Source: Eumeta japonica (lineage: Eukaryota; Arthropoda; Insecta; Lepidoptera; Psychidae). Taken from it: 64,000 nt of DNA. Under the pieces are notes generated by a model. It saw only the letters and a list, made by a program, of their open reading frames with translations. It searched no databases and was not told the origin of the DNA. Location: the NCBI GenBank assembly GCA_005406025.1, contig BGZK01000073.1, forward strand, positions 682,001-746,000. Direction: 5' to 3'. Both the position numbers and the translations under genes were made by a program. Below, in pieces: positions 45,176 through 58,559 of this stretch; within the stretch, counting starts at the first letter, position 1, and each line of letters starts with the position of its first letter.

Positions 45176-46378
45176 GACATCGAACCTTGAAAAGCAGCAA
45201 AGTGCAATGCCACTTCATATAAGCAAACAGAATTTCATGTAAGATTGGTTGCGAATTTCAGTGATATTAAGTCAAATTTAAGCTCCATGAGGCGTCAAAC
45301 TTACATCATTTTACGTTATCAGTATTAACATTGAAAATTTAATTAAGAATGCTTACCTTATAATAGTAACCCAATTTTATATAATTTCAAATGCATCATG
45401 GCCAACTGTGTTGGTTATAGTGCACACATACAAACAAAATTGAAGGGTCTGTCTGTCTTTTAAAAATAAAGAATTTTTTTATGTCTGCAGTGTTATTTAT
45501 ACGTTACGAGCGAGCAAATAATACTTTTTAAAAATTTTCACCTTTTTGTTTGCCCGGTGTAAAATTCGCAACCGCTGCACCGATCTCGATGGGACTTTTA
45601 CTAGAGGGTAGAGGATCTTATTGCGCTACTTATAAAGCATTTTTTTATCTCAGAAATATTTATTGGAAAATCCTTAAAAATAAGATAACTTGATAGGAAT
45701 TGAATTAGAAATGGAACCGGGACGAGATGATAGCAGAGCTTAGATCAGGAACATTAAACACAGCGTCATAGGTCGACATAAAAAATGTAGGAATTTATTC
45801 TGTGCCCACGCTGGTGGAGCCGAAGAAAAAAACTAGTATATAAGTATTTTGATAATGACAGTATATATTCATTTTGAAAATAATTTAAAAATGTTTTTAG
45901 AAAAAAGATGCATTCATCAGGGTGTTAGAGATGAGAAGTCAAAAAAAAATTAAATAACAGGTGTAGACGAATTTAATGATTAAAATGATAAAAAAAAGGT
46001 TTAAAAAAATCTATATGAAAGAATCGGTATTTTTTCTAATACCACTAAATATATGTTAAAAAATTCGAACAAAAACGGTTTAAAAATTTTGAAAATTCTA
46101 AAATAGATTTAGAGCTTCTTCCACCATCCCCGTTTAAGCTGACGTTTTAGAAAAAAATACTTTTAAAATAAAATTTTTCATTTCACGTCTTGTTTTTAAT
46201 GGGTTTTAGCCCAAACAACCGTTATAACGTGGACGTGTAATGCAAAATTAATTTTAAAAGTGACTTTTTGTTAAATATCAGGTAAAAACGGAAATGATGG
46301 AAAATGCTTTTTTTTTTTTAAATATCGCCAAATATAGTGTTATAATGGATAGCGATTTTAAATGGGAATCCAGCGCGA
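45176..46378. other. No gene recognised
   Basis: AT-rich. A short GATTCC-type repeat fragment is likely at 45700-45830, ending 'cccacgctggtggagccgaa'. Confidence 0.4.
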
Positions 46379-46418
46379 AATGAAATTGCCATATATCGAT
46401 ATACATGGCAATTTCATT
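46379..46418. repeat. 18-bp hairpin with 4-nt loop
   Basis: Arms 46379-46396 and 46401-46418 differ at one position around 'cgat'. Confidence 0.85.
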
Positions 46419-46744
46419 ATATCATAAAAGCATTTTTTTCTACATAAATTTCTCTGTAAATGTTGAATATTACGTCATAGATATTATCTTCTCAAGAGGC
46501 ATTTAGCTGGTGAAATGAAATTGAGAGGCGAAAATTTGAATATTCGAATCGGACAGAAAATATAATATTAACAGTCAGCGAGGATCATCCGATGGAAGGG
46601 CTTACAGGTATAAGTACTTCCATCGGGAATAAGGACTTAAGGTGATCACCGCCTGTACCAAAATAAAAATTCAAGTTCAAAATGTCCTTATTTCATTGCG
46701 CCATAACTTTTAAAGAATTTATGGTTTTTTAATTATTATTTTAT

Positions 46745-47165
46745 CACTTCCACTTTTTTTAAATCACCACTCGTTCGTAAAGCAGTCATCCCTCAAGAAG
46801 AACGACCAAGAAACTCGAGGATAGCTCTTTTCAAACCAATTGTATAAAAATATAATGATAAATGAAACTATTGCAGGAAAAAAACTTATAGAAATTCGAG
46901 CTCAATTATATTTGTTTATCCTCTAAATATTCTGAGATTGTATAATACCCTTTTGTGAAAGTGTTTGCTTAATAAAAACTTTAAATTTGTATAATGGTAA
47001 ATTATATATATCCACAGGAATTTTATTGAACATGCTCACACAGAACTCCTTAAACGAATTTGTGCACCTATGCAATCAACTAACATGTAAACACAGTTCA
47101 TTTTTATTTCTAGTATAGAAATTATGTCTTTCACTGTTTTTATTAAAACATTCTATTTTTTTTTA
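46745..47165 (-). pseudogene. Jockey/CR1-group RT C-terminal remnant, second copy
   Basis: This is colinear with 5950-6330. Shared blocks are 'cttaataa(t/a)(g/a)actttaaatt', 'attgaacatgc(g/t)cacacag' and 'caactaacatgtaaacacag'. Both are minus-strand C-terminal remnants of the family seen at 59640-61140. Confidence 0.6.
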
Positions 47166-49009
47166 ACATAGTCGATTTTGATTGGATCTTAGTCAAACAC
47201 TTGCATGTAAATATATAATATTATATATGTATATAATAAATGGAATTTCATACATTTCGATGGCTTCAACGGCCCGTTGAACCCTAAAAGATCATGGTAT
47301 TTACCCTTTGAAATATAATAATCAGTCAGAGCCACAAACGAACTCAATTAAGTGTTATCGCGGCTCAGCGGTTACTTTATTGCCAAAATAAATTTGTCTC
47401 GCATTCTATTCGTGTGAATTAATTAAATAAATCACGTAACATGAGTTTCATTAAGTACTTACCTTTTTTTTTTATTCTCATAAGTGTTAATATGTAATTA
47501 AGTTGTGTGACTAAAGTTAACTATTATTTTAAAAGTTAACTTTGTTGCGTACGATTCGTGTTTATGTTAAATGTCACGAAAACAGCGCTCATATTTTGTG
47601 ATACAGTTTAAAATTTTTTAACCAAAATCGATCAACAGGACCACGACTCGAAATATTCCTTAGAAACTTTGGTAAGTTCATCAATATTTCAAATTATTTT
47701 TAAAATCATACAGTTATTTGTTATTGATATTGAAAATTTTAACCACATCTATATACATTGCACAAAATAGCTTAAAAAATTATAGACTGCCATCCAAAAC
47801 CTATTAATATAATAAGTTATTTTTGCTGTCGGTGCCAGCTAAAGATATGCTAGAGTAGTATTTAAATTTTATAATTTGACAACTTTTTAGACATTTTTCA
47901 TTTAAAGTTATAGACGTAGGTTCTATGTAGTGTCTTTTTAATTTTTGGGTCATCCCTGTTATTAGGGTAACATTTTTCTTTGTCTTGTTTTGGATAAAAT
48001 AAAAAACAAATATTTTTTGCACTACAGGCAAGAATCAAATGTATGTTGAAGGCTTATATGACAACAGTTGTAACGATATATTAATAAAGCAGTTTGAATG
48101 TTTAAGTTCAATTAGTAATTTGATGATAAACAAATAAAAAAAAAAAAACTAGAAAAGGAATTAAAAATTAAAATACAAAACATGAGTCGTATGTAAGTAC
48201 TAGAAAAGAATGAAAAATTAAAATACAAAACGTGAGTTGTATGTAATTTCCTGAGAAAATTTCTAAAACAGTTATTACTCCTTTTTAGATATTCTAGAAA
48301 AATATTACAGATATCATTAACGAGTTTTATGTTTTAAAGATTTATAAAAAAAAAATCTGTTTTCTTTGTAACCCATCTCATGTGACTAGGAATACTTGCC
48401 TCATCAAGATGAATATAGCGATATATAATTTATCGAAATCGGTTTACAAGTTTAGTAATTACAAGTAAACCAAATATAGTGAGTAAAACTCCTTTATGAC
48501 TAAATGTCATCTCATCTAATGCTATATATTTTTTATCACACCCATTCTCATCTATATTTATTACTAGCATATGCATTTATTATATTACTCATTATTTATA
48601 TTTTTTTTTATTTTATAATGGTGCATTTAACATAGATTTTTATACACTTCCCTTTTTTATAAATTTTCTATCACACGTCATTCGTATACTAAATATGTGA
48701 CTTAGTTTTATCATCGTGTGACCGTAGCCTATGATCAGACACTTCGCCTATTGGCACTATCAAAAAATTCAAAACAATGCAAGAGAACCTTCAAACCTTC
48801 CCCAAACGTTTAATACTATAAACTACTTTGTCAATATTCATTTTTACACATGTTCTCGTCCAATATATGTTATCGCCAGTACTACGGAACTGTTGGTGTG
48901 TGGCTTTCATCGCGCATGCCCGTTCATAAGGAAAACGATAGCGGAATCAAAGAGAGAAATGTATTTCTGCCTGTTCAGTAAAAATACGTTTTCTATTTTG
49001 TTGTAGTAT
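47166..49009. other. No gene recognised; one tandem duplication
   Basis: AT-rich. A 51-bp unit is tandemly duplicated at 48149-48248 ('ctagaaaagga' / 'ctagaaaagaa', each running to 'gtatgtaa'). The ORF at 48731-49006 has no domain. Confidence 0.5.
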
Positions 49010-49656
49010 ACCGGCTTTTGTCCCAGACTTCGCCCGCATGGATAGTGAGGATCTGATGGAGATTTAAATCTTCATTAAAATCTATATTCTGTGTCTATCC
49101 TAATTCTATTATCAATTTCGAACTTGACCCTATTCCAGGTTTCAATCTTTCACCTTTGGAGCTATTTGTTTTTCGCTAACCATCTCGTTTTCCCATCTCC
49201 ACTTCCACTCAATCCTTAATTATTCATCCTTCCTTATCCCTTGTCGAAGAAAACGAACAAACGAAATAAAAATAAAGATATTAAAACTACCTTTTTTTAC
49301 ACTACTTTTACACAATTTGCAAGACATATGTGAGACTAAAAACTTCACGCTATTCAATCGATAGCGTGACTGGAATCAGAAGGGGATGTAACACAGAAAT
49401 CAGATTTGATAGTGAGACCATGATAGAAGCGGGACCAGTATCGGACTCTACTTGTATCGATACTAGGATCGAATGAACAGCGGGATCGTCATCGATATCG
49501 ATATCGAGAGGCAAATTGGCATCCACATAGGACCAGAATATGAAACGGGCGTAGGATGGCGATCAGGATTACATAACGTGATCAATCGATATAGGAAATG
49601 GAGGGATTCTACTAGCTCACTATTCTCCGGACAGAGCCGCGGGCAGAGAGCTAGTT
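49010..49656. repeat. Two GATTCC-type repeat copies in opposite orientation
   Basis: The left part (49010-49250) begins 'gacttcgcccgcatggat', the minus-strand form. The right part (49350-49656) holds 'gactggaatcagaaggggat'-type words and ends 'agagccgcgggcagagagct', the plus-strand form. The ORF at 49473-49661 comes from the repeat. Confidence 0.55.
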
Positions 49657-52387
49657 TGTAATATTAGTATGGTTATGCATATAACTGTACTAACATTATA
49701 AAGATGTATAATTTGTTTGTTCATTTGTATGTAGAGTGTGATCTCAATCATTGAATCAATTTTGATTCTAAAACTTCTTTCACTTATAAGAATATTTTAT
49801 ATACTATATCTGAGCAATTATTTTTCATTTTGATCCCTTTCGGTTTTTCGACGTGACGTGTCATGTGTTAGATAATTTTACTTAAATCTGCGTTTAGGTA
49901 CTTACCTATTGTAGTTAAGGCAATTCTTATTTCTCTACATTAGTTTTCGAGACAAACATCCGTAACAGACAAGCAGTGCGACAGGGAAACAGAGACAAAC
50001 AGACGGCGAAGCGATACCATGAAAATGTTTAACATTTTTGTAAATTATACACATAGAATCAGAAAATATATTATGTATCGTATTCTCGCGTTTTGAATAC
50101 CTCATTGAACCGATTCAATAATTATAAAGTAAGAAGTAAATAATCATGTGCATTTTCAAATATTTTTATATTTCCCTTGATATTTTAAATAATATTAAAT
50201 CATAATAAGCAGATATTTGCGTGGGTTTTTGAATTTAACAAAGATTTTTGCTGCTGAGGTTGTCTTACTTTCCGAGCTCTATATTGTAAATAATTTAGGG
50301 CTATATTAATGCCCATAGAGTAATTTTTCCGTGTAGAGGTAACAGACACAAAACGTCGCTTCCTTTAGCTTGATATTCATCAATATCAATAACGTGACGA
50401 TTTCTACAGTTTTTAAGCGAGCCAACTGTACTTTACAGCCAATATTTGCGGGGCGAATTCAATTAGTATTTAATAGGTTTGGCCATCCCTAAAAGACAGA
50501 GCGGTCGTAATGAAACCGTCCAGAAGATCGGGGTTCGATGCCCGTTAAAACGACACAATGCCCCGTAACGACGTTTTATGACGAACACCAATAACGCCAC
50601 GAAGCATAGATTTAGGAATCGTTTAGATGTGTCAGTTTCTGCCTACGTCGATCCGACCGGTAAATTCTGACCCTGAGATGCAAGGAATGGAAGTGTGGAA
50701 GAGGAAGAAAAATGAGAAAACCACCATGATTTTTTTTATGCAGACACAGTCGTAGACATTCGCTATATGAACATAAAGGTTCCATTAAATTAGTTATGAC
50801 TGTCGATGAACTGACTAACTATTTGTTAGAAATGTTTTAATGTACCATTAAAGAAGATCGGAGTTAAGATCTGAAACAGATAGATATTTACTGTATTCAT
50901 TCTGTGTATGAAGCCTGGGAAAGTTGGTAGCGGGTAAATAGAGAAAAGTCCATTAAAGAAATTTTAATGACGGTATAACGAGCTCTTTGCTGCGGTTTTG
51001 CCCTCGTAAACTTAGGTCCTCTAGTGTGACCTATTGAGCGTTAATAGTGGGATGGTTAGCGGACTGGAATCTTGGGACAATATGATCGATTAGTTTTCAA
51101 TTTGAATTGAATCAAGTGCTTCATACATCGGAATGCATGTCGAACTATCGATTCTGGTAGTTATAACAATTTCCGTAATGAGCCAGTGAGGGAGACTGCG
51201 CCCAATAAAGAGGTGATGAAAATCTGACACTAATGCTATTATGTATGAAACGTCAATTTGTACCATGATTGAGGGGATAAATATCTGTTCGACATTGGTA
51301 ACATTGGTGTATAATGACTGCTACTATTTTATTACGTGCTGATTTTATAGTCAACGATGTCCAAAGTTTACAAGGCTAACTTGTATCCTACAAAATAAAA
51401 TGAAACTTTGGCCTTTTTCATATCTATTATATGTTCATATTAATATGACCATAATATATGAGGCTTCATCACGCTTGTACATTGGGAGATAATTGTGTTA
51501 CACCTTTTCAGTTATTATTAGGTGTTTTTTTGGGATATTCAATTTAACTCGTTCTTGTCTATGGTTAGAACGAAATATAAAATTGTTCTATAAGAAACTT
51601 AATATGGTGTCTAACTTTCCGATGGAAAAAAAAAATCTTATTTAATTACGGCTTAAAACAACGTTTAAAAGGCTTGTAACAGATTTCACAAATGCCACAT
51701 CCAGTAGATTATTAACTCTGAAGCATTCCTTTTCAGTAAATATTTACCAGCGTTTCACAATTGGGCGTAAGCAGTGACGTGTTATATCGGTTACTTACGT
51801 ACTGGCCCTTTGATATTGTGAAATATATTTCCAAGTATTTTCTACACGTAGATTGTCTGTGCAGATCTCAACAGAATCGATAGAATATATTTTGTTTTAT
51901 TTTTATCTACAACTTTATTGAATGCGTTCCACCATGTTGAAATATTTAAACGGCAAAAAAACAGATTTCATAGACTCTAACGAAAAATTAGCCAGCTGGC
52001 AAAAACCTTTTAAGTCTTAGTATCCATGTTCCGCCATCTCTCTAACGATGCTGATGAATTTTCACAGACAGATTTCTTATGTGAGTTCGTGTCCATTTCC
52101 AATGATAAATATTTAGATACACAATGTGCACACATTATATAATATCCGAAATTTATTTACAATATACTCTCACGTAAATAAAGACTAGCAGTGCCATATG
52201 TTTAAATTAGGTCATATAGTGCCACTTTTACACGCTTTTATTAGCTTCAGTTGTATGTTTGTTTGCTTGTTTGTCTGTCAGTTTGTCTGTAACTCTCCTT
52301 TGGACTAAGAGTGAGTGGGGGTAAAGTGAAAGGCGCTCGACAGAGCAGCAGTCCCTTAGTACTGTACGAATATCCCACTAACTCGAG
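49657..52387. other. No gene recognised; possible SINE head at 50466-50700
   Basis: AT-rich. A perfect B-box-like word 'ggttcgatgcc' (50532-50542) preceded by 'agacagagcggtcg' hints at a tRNA-derived SINE, with a GC-richer body to about 50700. No tRNA fold is evident. The remainder shows nothing. Confidence 0.4.
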
Positions 52388-52480
52388 TACGATTGTTGGC
52401 CGAGCGGTCTACGGCGCGCGTCTTCAATGACATCGGCCTTCGGAATCACCGACCGTGGGTTCTACTCCCGTCCATGCAGG
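52388..52480 (+). mobile_element. tRNA-like SINE head (Leu/Ser-type)
   Basis: The A-box 'ttggccgagcgg' (52396-52407) and B-box 'ggttctactcc' (52458-52468) have the spacing of a long-variable-arm tRNA. A 5-bp T-stem forms around 'ttctact'. The acceptor arms do not pair (about 3 of 7), and a T-run follows at 52483, so this is a tRNA-derived remnant, not a working gene. Confidence 0.65.
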
Positions 52481-52590
52481 AAATTTTTTTTTTATTTTTT
52501 CCGGCAAATTCTAAGATTGTAGCCGTACATCCAACTGTAATTGATTCGGAGAAACTTTACCACTTCTTTGTGACGTTGCAACTCCGAATA

Positions 52591-52889
52591 AATATAGTTT
52601 AAAAAAACTTAAAAAAACACGCTTTTAAAAAATATAGAACTAAAAAGTTAAAAATAATTTAAAAAATAAAATTATGACAATAGTACATAAAAAATACTAG
52701 TATAATTGATGGAAAAGCGTGGGGCGCTTGATATACGATAATTATGGCACAAAGTGCCCCACGCTTTTCCCTCAATTATACTAGTGTTTTTTATGTACTA
52801 TTGTCATAATTTTATTTTTAAAATTATTTTTAACTTTTTAGTTCGATATTTTTTAAAAGCGTGTTTTTTTAGTTTTTTTAAACTATATT
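52591..52889. repeat. Long inverted repeat, ~134-bp arms, 30-nt loop
   Basis: The left arm 52591-52725 and right arm 52756-52889 are near-perfect complements, with a few mismatches and one single-base indel. The inner ends are 'gaaaagcgtggggc' and 'gccccacgcttttc'. If transcribed it would form a hairpin RNA long enough for Dicer. It could be a foldback transposon or a snap-back duplication. Confidence 0.9.
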
Positions 52890-53970
52890 TTTGTTTTGAA
52901 AAACAACGACGTAACAACAATGTAATTACCTCATAATAATACTAAACGGCGCTACATGAAGCAAAGTCTATAATTATTTTTATCTGTCTTTCCGCGAAAA
53001 CACACGTGTAGAAAAATTTGAAAAGCAGTACCTTATGAAAGCAATTATGTTATCGTAAATGTTGGGCTGTTTCCAAGAAAACATAGTACACATACACAAT
53101 CGCTCAATATCAAATATTTCCAATGTACACACACGACAGTTCTATAGTTTTATAATATACATAGATAGATCCATCATAATTATGATCAAGAAACTCTTTA
53201 AAGTTGACATATAAATCTGGAAACGCGTATAGCCGTATATAGTGACTACGGACCCTTATAATGCGCGTGATTTAACACACTTGGTCAGATTCGTGATACC
53301 AATATTAGGAACGGCATATTTTTATTAAGCAAGAAAGAGCAGCTAATTTAACAATTGGCCAATAAAGGTCCATATCTGATTATATTTATAATTGTTGTGT
53401 TATACTGTTGTCAATATATTAATATTTATAATTATTATCAGTCACTTTAATGGCGAATAGAAAAATTTCAGTAAGAACTGCACGGCTGAGAAGATTCTTG
53501 CAAATTCCTAGGAATTGTTAGCGGCTAGAATGATACGTGTGAATATTCCAACGGTTTAGTGGCAGTCTTGGCACTATGACCTTTATTCCCCTCGTACCTT
53601 AGCTGTGACGTGGCACTGTGCAGTGACTCATAAATAAGGCTTTTATTTATTGGCATCATTAACATAATACAGCCTGTGGTTTACAAAAACAATGATTTTC
53701 CGTATTATAAAATCGAGAGACGTATTTTCGTTTTTGCTCACCCCATCGACTGGTGTATCGTCGGTTCTTAAAAATCGACTAAAGGTTTAAAAATGACTAT
53801 TTCTCTAAGAATCTGTTCTGTGGATTATTAGTATACGCTTTCTTCTACTTTAAATATTCGACGATTCATTTTCGGCCTCCAAAAAAATCACAGTCAATGG
53901 AACACTTCTAATGGAAATTATATTGAACAAAATCTGTTTAGAAATTTACAATTTTCAATTTTGTTTGTAA
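52890..53970. other. No gene recognised
   Basis: AT-rich with a GC-richer patch at 53560-53640. I see no domain or repeat end. Confidence 0.4.
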
Positions 53971-54606
53971 TACAGTTGAACCTCGATAAGTTAAAGTCCA
54001 AGGGAAACACAAAATATTTTAAGTTATAGAGGTTTTAAGTTATCAAGGGTCTATGTTAGGGATAGGTTAATATAGAGGTAGGTATGTACATATGTATGTA
54101 TGTACCCTTGTTCCACCCTTTATCAGCGTATGTGAGTGTTGTTAGTTTTCTTTTTGAACTCATTTTAAGGCAGTTTTATCACACAGTAAGTAAAGTGATG
54201 TTTCCAGGACAATGATCAAAAACTTATGATTCAAGGCTTACTTATGTCTTAAGGCTAACCGCCGCAAAGCTTTAAAGAATTTCGAAGAAGCAAACAATAG
54301 GTGACATATGTATTGTTTACGTTAACTATTTAACTAGTGAACACGTGCAAGCAATAAATACCACACCTTTTGTTTTGCACACTCTTTCAAAATGACTCAT
54401 TGACAAACAATTTTATGTTATAGAGGTTGTGGAAACATTTCTTTTAGTTACTGAGGGCCAATACAGAGATTACTTATTTAAGTTATAGAGGTTGCGTATT
54501 TTAAGTTATACAGGTTTTGGGCTCTGATGGGAAGGGAACATATTATTTTTTGAAGTTATAGAGGTTTTTAAGTTACCGAGGTTTGAGTTATCGAGGTTCT
54601 ACTGTA
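53971..54606. mobile_element. Non-autonomous pogo/Tigger-like DNA transposon
   Basis: The element (53973-54604) starts 'cagttgaacctcgataagtt' and ends with the inverted form 'gagttatcgaggttctactg'. It is flanked by TA on both sides (53971-53972, 54605-54606), the Tc1/mariner/pogo target duplication. CAGT-AACCTCGATAA termini are typical of pogo/Tigger elements. There is no transposase frame. The word 'aagttatagaggtt' and close variants recur about six times near both ends and may be transposase binding sites. Confidence 0.85.
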
Positions 54607-54639
54607 ATATAATATTCGGTTACATGTTTGCTTAGCGGA

Positions 54640-54870
54640 TTTAGAAGTGGAGAAGACGGGGAAGGGTTAATGAGTATTGAAAGAGAGAATATCAAAGAAA
54701 AGAGGTAGATGCGGAAGGAGATTGCAAAGATAGGAAAGACAAAAGCGGAAGCGGAAGTCAAAGGGAGAGCGAGAATCAGAGCGAGAGGGAAAGGCAGAGA
54801 TCGAGATAGATTTACGATCCATTTTTAATAAGGATCAAACCTTCGATCAAGGTTATCTACCCGTCTGGGC
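54640..54870 (+). repeat. Purine-rich GATTCC-type repeat fragment
   Basis: A run of 'gaagcggaagtcaaagggag'-like words ends in 'taaggatcaaaccttcgatc' and 'ttatctacccgtctgg'. Probably a decayed relative of the 41885 repeat. Assignment is weak. Confidence 0.35.
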
Positions 54871-55106
54871 AATTTCGCAAACAAGAACTAGTACTAATAT
54901 TTAACTAGTAGTCAAAAATAAATGTCAATTTCAATTTCTACTGTAAGTGCCTAAGACTTAAACACATATTTATTCGATATTGTGTAGGATTTTATTGTTC
55001 AAATTTACAAGCAGTGATGGCATCCCCTCGATTTGAACTTAATGCGAATTGAGTTCGTTTAATTCGTGGACACACGTGGGAGAGACCCGCTCTCACTAGC
55101 GGCATG

Positions 55107-55876
55107 TTTTTAGGGTTCCGCGCCAAAATAGCAAAAACGGAATCCCTATAGTTTCGTCACGTCCGCATGTCCGTAGTGCCACAGACACTTTGATCAATAA
55201 CTACAAGATGTACATTGATAAAATTTGGACTATAGATGTCTTGTATACGGTACTATTTAGTTTGGTAGTTAAATAACAAAAATAAATACTTCTAAGGGGT
55301 GGGGGCACTCCATATATGTAATAGAAGTTGAAAAAATTTTTTTTCAGCAAAAATCAACGTGTGGCACGTATTTCGACATTTCTCTTAAAAAGGTTTTAAG
55401 ATTATTTAGCAAGTTTTTTGATTAAGTGAATAATTTTGGAAATAATCACTCCGAAAATAGCAGACATTGTGTCCTCCTCCTTTATTTTCTAAACTGTCAT
55501 TTCAAAAAATATGAAAAAATGTATAAATATAACACTTAATAAATACTTTCGATGAAAATTACTTTCAACATGATCGGATATACTGTTTTTGAGTTATTGA
55601 GTTAATAACTAAGCTTCTCAACAAAAGGACGTAAGTGCCGTGAAGATACGTTCTTTTGCTCGTGCTTTTTAATTTACACTATTTTAAGAGTAATAGTCGA
55701 CATACCTACTTGTTTCTCTAGTTACAGGCGACTAAAGTGCTTATAATTATTCTGTGCGGGAAACAGAAAAATTGTAACAACGTACTTTTTTCATCTGTAG
55801 TGCATTTATTTGTAATAATAGCTTCGGAACCCTACAATGAGCATGGTCCGACATGCTATTGGCCAGTTTTTTTTTT
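55107..55876 (+). repeat. Complete 'agggttccg' lepidopteran repeat
   Basis: It opens 'tagggttccgcgccaaaata' (55111 on) and 'ggaatccctatagtttcgtc', and closes with 'cggaaccctacaatgagc' (55825 on) and 'cgacatgctattggccagtt'. The terminal words 'tagggttccg' and 'cggaacccta' are exact inverses. The ~750-bp body has no ORF. I know this arrangement from many lepidopteran genomes. Its class is unsure. Confidence 0.6.
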
Positions 55877-58559
55877 ATATGCGCCTTCTTTAAATTAAAT
55901 GATTCACCGCCCGGTGATATCAAATTTCATTAGATCAAAATTTGCATAATCGGAAAAGCCAACGGCCGGCCAATACGCATCTATTGAATACATACGAATG
56001 TTGTCAATAGACAATGTACGCTTAAATCATCATTATAAGCTTGAATATGTAAACATAATGTTAAAAAAAAAGCGGTACACGTCTTTGTGCTACGGTCATT
56101 GGAGTGAAATCCGATGAATCGTTAAATGGCCGGTTTTAGGGATATAATTTTATTTTAACTGTTACTGCAGGTGTTACTTAAAAAGATATGTAGAGACGTA
56201 AATTGCTATGATTGTTTATGCCTTTACATTCGATGATATTTCTAAACGTAGAAAATTCTATGTGACAATACATGTTTCCTGAGAAATTTACATGATATCA
56301 TCAATTTAGTGATATTTAAAAGTTGTCATATAAGAGATCATAATTGTAAGAAGAAATTGAAAAGAATATTTAGCATATTAATATGTGCATGTGACGACAA
56401 AGAATAAGTGACTGTTCCATTTTCGATCTGATTCCGACTTGTGTCTCACTTCCAATTTCACTCTTGCTCCCAATCCCCAATTTAATTCCGTCTGTGGCGG
56501 TAATCCTTTCAATATGATCGAGGCATTTGTATTTTGTTGCATTACTATTGTTATAAATGTTACAGGTTTCATAAATAAATGTTTGTACTTGGTGTTTGTT
56601 AACGTAAAATATAAAAAAATGAATAATTGACATAATATTATACAATTCAAATGAAAATTTTGTTGGGATGTACTTACCTACTTTTATCGTATTCACATAT
56701 AAAGTAATCATATAGACAGACAGACAATAATTTTATATTGTTATAAATTATTGTTTTCAGTTCTTTATATGGGTAATCTCTATTAATAAGTTTATCAAGA
56801 AAAATATGTTCAGCAGAAAAAGTTTTCATTTAATAATTCTTTACATTCATAAAACTAATAATTTTATTTATGTTTCGTTTATATTATAAAAATATTTTGC
56901 TTTTATAAATAAAATCTTCCAGTTAAACATAGTTATTTATTCTTTTTATTATTTTTAAACGTAGCTTTAGGTATAGTACTTTCAAATAAAATTATAAAGA
57001 GTTCTGTAAAAGCAATGGTTTCTGGATTCTATTGAAAATTGTCCCTACGAGCCAATTGAAATTCCTCAGCCAAAATGGACTTTATTATAGTACAGAAAAA
57101 AAAAATGGTATCTTTCTGAGTTGAAAAATTACTTTCATGTGTCGAAACTAACTTTGGTGTAATATTTTGAGTAACTCGTGAAGTTCTAAATTTCTCTTTA
57201 ATAATATCTGTGATTTTTACAATTAAATGCATTATTACTATTTGCTAATCCATTGTCATAACCTTGTGTCATGTGTTACAAGGATACGCCGCAGTGACAT
57301 TGCTCAAACCAATTCATCAGAGAAAATGATACTGATAGATACAATATAATATAAAAAGATGTGGTTTACCTGAAAGAAAAGTACGCCTGTGTGCCTTATC
57401 ATAAGTTTTCACAACGCGCACTTGTTCAAATTCACTTATATGGTGATGATGATGGTGATAATCACCAATGATGGATGGGTGAATGGACCAATGGATGGAG
57501 CAGATGGACCAGATGGACCAATCTAAGAAAGAGAATTTCATTATAAATTTTATGGTTACACTTCGAAGCGTGATATTTACCTATTTTTTTTTCCAAATAT
57601 TGATTTAGGTATACAACGAAGCTTAATCAATTAACTGAATATTTAGCTTCATTCAAATTCCATTTTTATATTTGAAGCCTTGTATTTGGCGTGACAATGA
57701 AATTGCAAGTCACGTCATTATGTTTTGTATAGGACATAATTCGTTTAGCCCTTTAAATTGAAATATTATGCAGTGATTTTTAACTTTCAGATTTTTTAAA
57801 CTTATGACTGTTATGTGTTTTAAGAGTCTTAGAAAACTAGACAATATCATGCAGCACTTCCTAGATAGCTATTTAAGAGAGTTTGTCGGCGGTCACCGTC
57901 ATTAAATTCTGCGAGCTAAGTCATAAATTGTTATTATCTTTTATTTAATTTAGCAGATTTTTGTGATTTTTCTTATATTATGTGAAGCAAAGCATGTTCG
58001 TATCGAATAAACGAGAAGTACGAAACAATTTTTAAAGAAAACTATTATTGACTCTAATTAATTGATAGGATCAGTGTACACGAACTTTGTAATTTGAAAA
58101 CATTATTATGGATTTATGAGTGCCTCTGCGTAACACCTTTATGAATTCTAATGACCCGTATATTCCAATTTATAAAATAATACATAGAATATTGTATTGC
58201 GACTGTATAAATTATAACATCGCACTAACTTTAAACAGAAAGTCCACAAGCGTCTACTTATTAATGCCTAGATAAAGAATGTATGGATAAAGAGAGTTGA
58301 TCAAAATTTTCGTCCTTAAGATTTAGTCCCTAAGTTTGATTCTAATTGCACTATTAAACCAGATCTTGCAACTGTTTTTGATGTGCCCGCGTGCTTTCGC
58401 TTTCCTTCTGTGTCTCAGCGTTTCACCCCAAACCACTCCCGTTCTTCACCTTCGACCCTGCTCACTCTGCTTTCAATCCTTCCACTTCCCAATCCTTATC
58501 GTCTATCCATTCCACTCTTTCACCAAGTGAAGCGAATAAATAAACTTTCAATTGAATAC
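55877..58559. other. No gene recognised; minisatellite at 57441-57535
   Basis: AT-rich. GATTCC-type repeat fragments lie at 56395-56520 and 58375-58520. They create short ORFs on both strands. A GGA/TGG-rich minisatellite ('gatggtgataatc', 'ggaccaatggatggagcaga') spans about 57441-57535. Confidence 0.45.

Noticed and set aside
52388..52480. Functional tRNA-Leu or tRNA-Ser gene
   Set aside because: A and B boxes and a T-arm are present, but the acceptor stem pairs at only about 3 of 7 positions.
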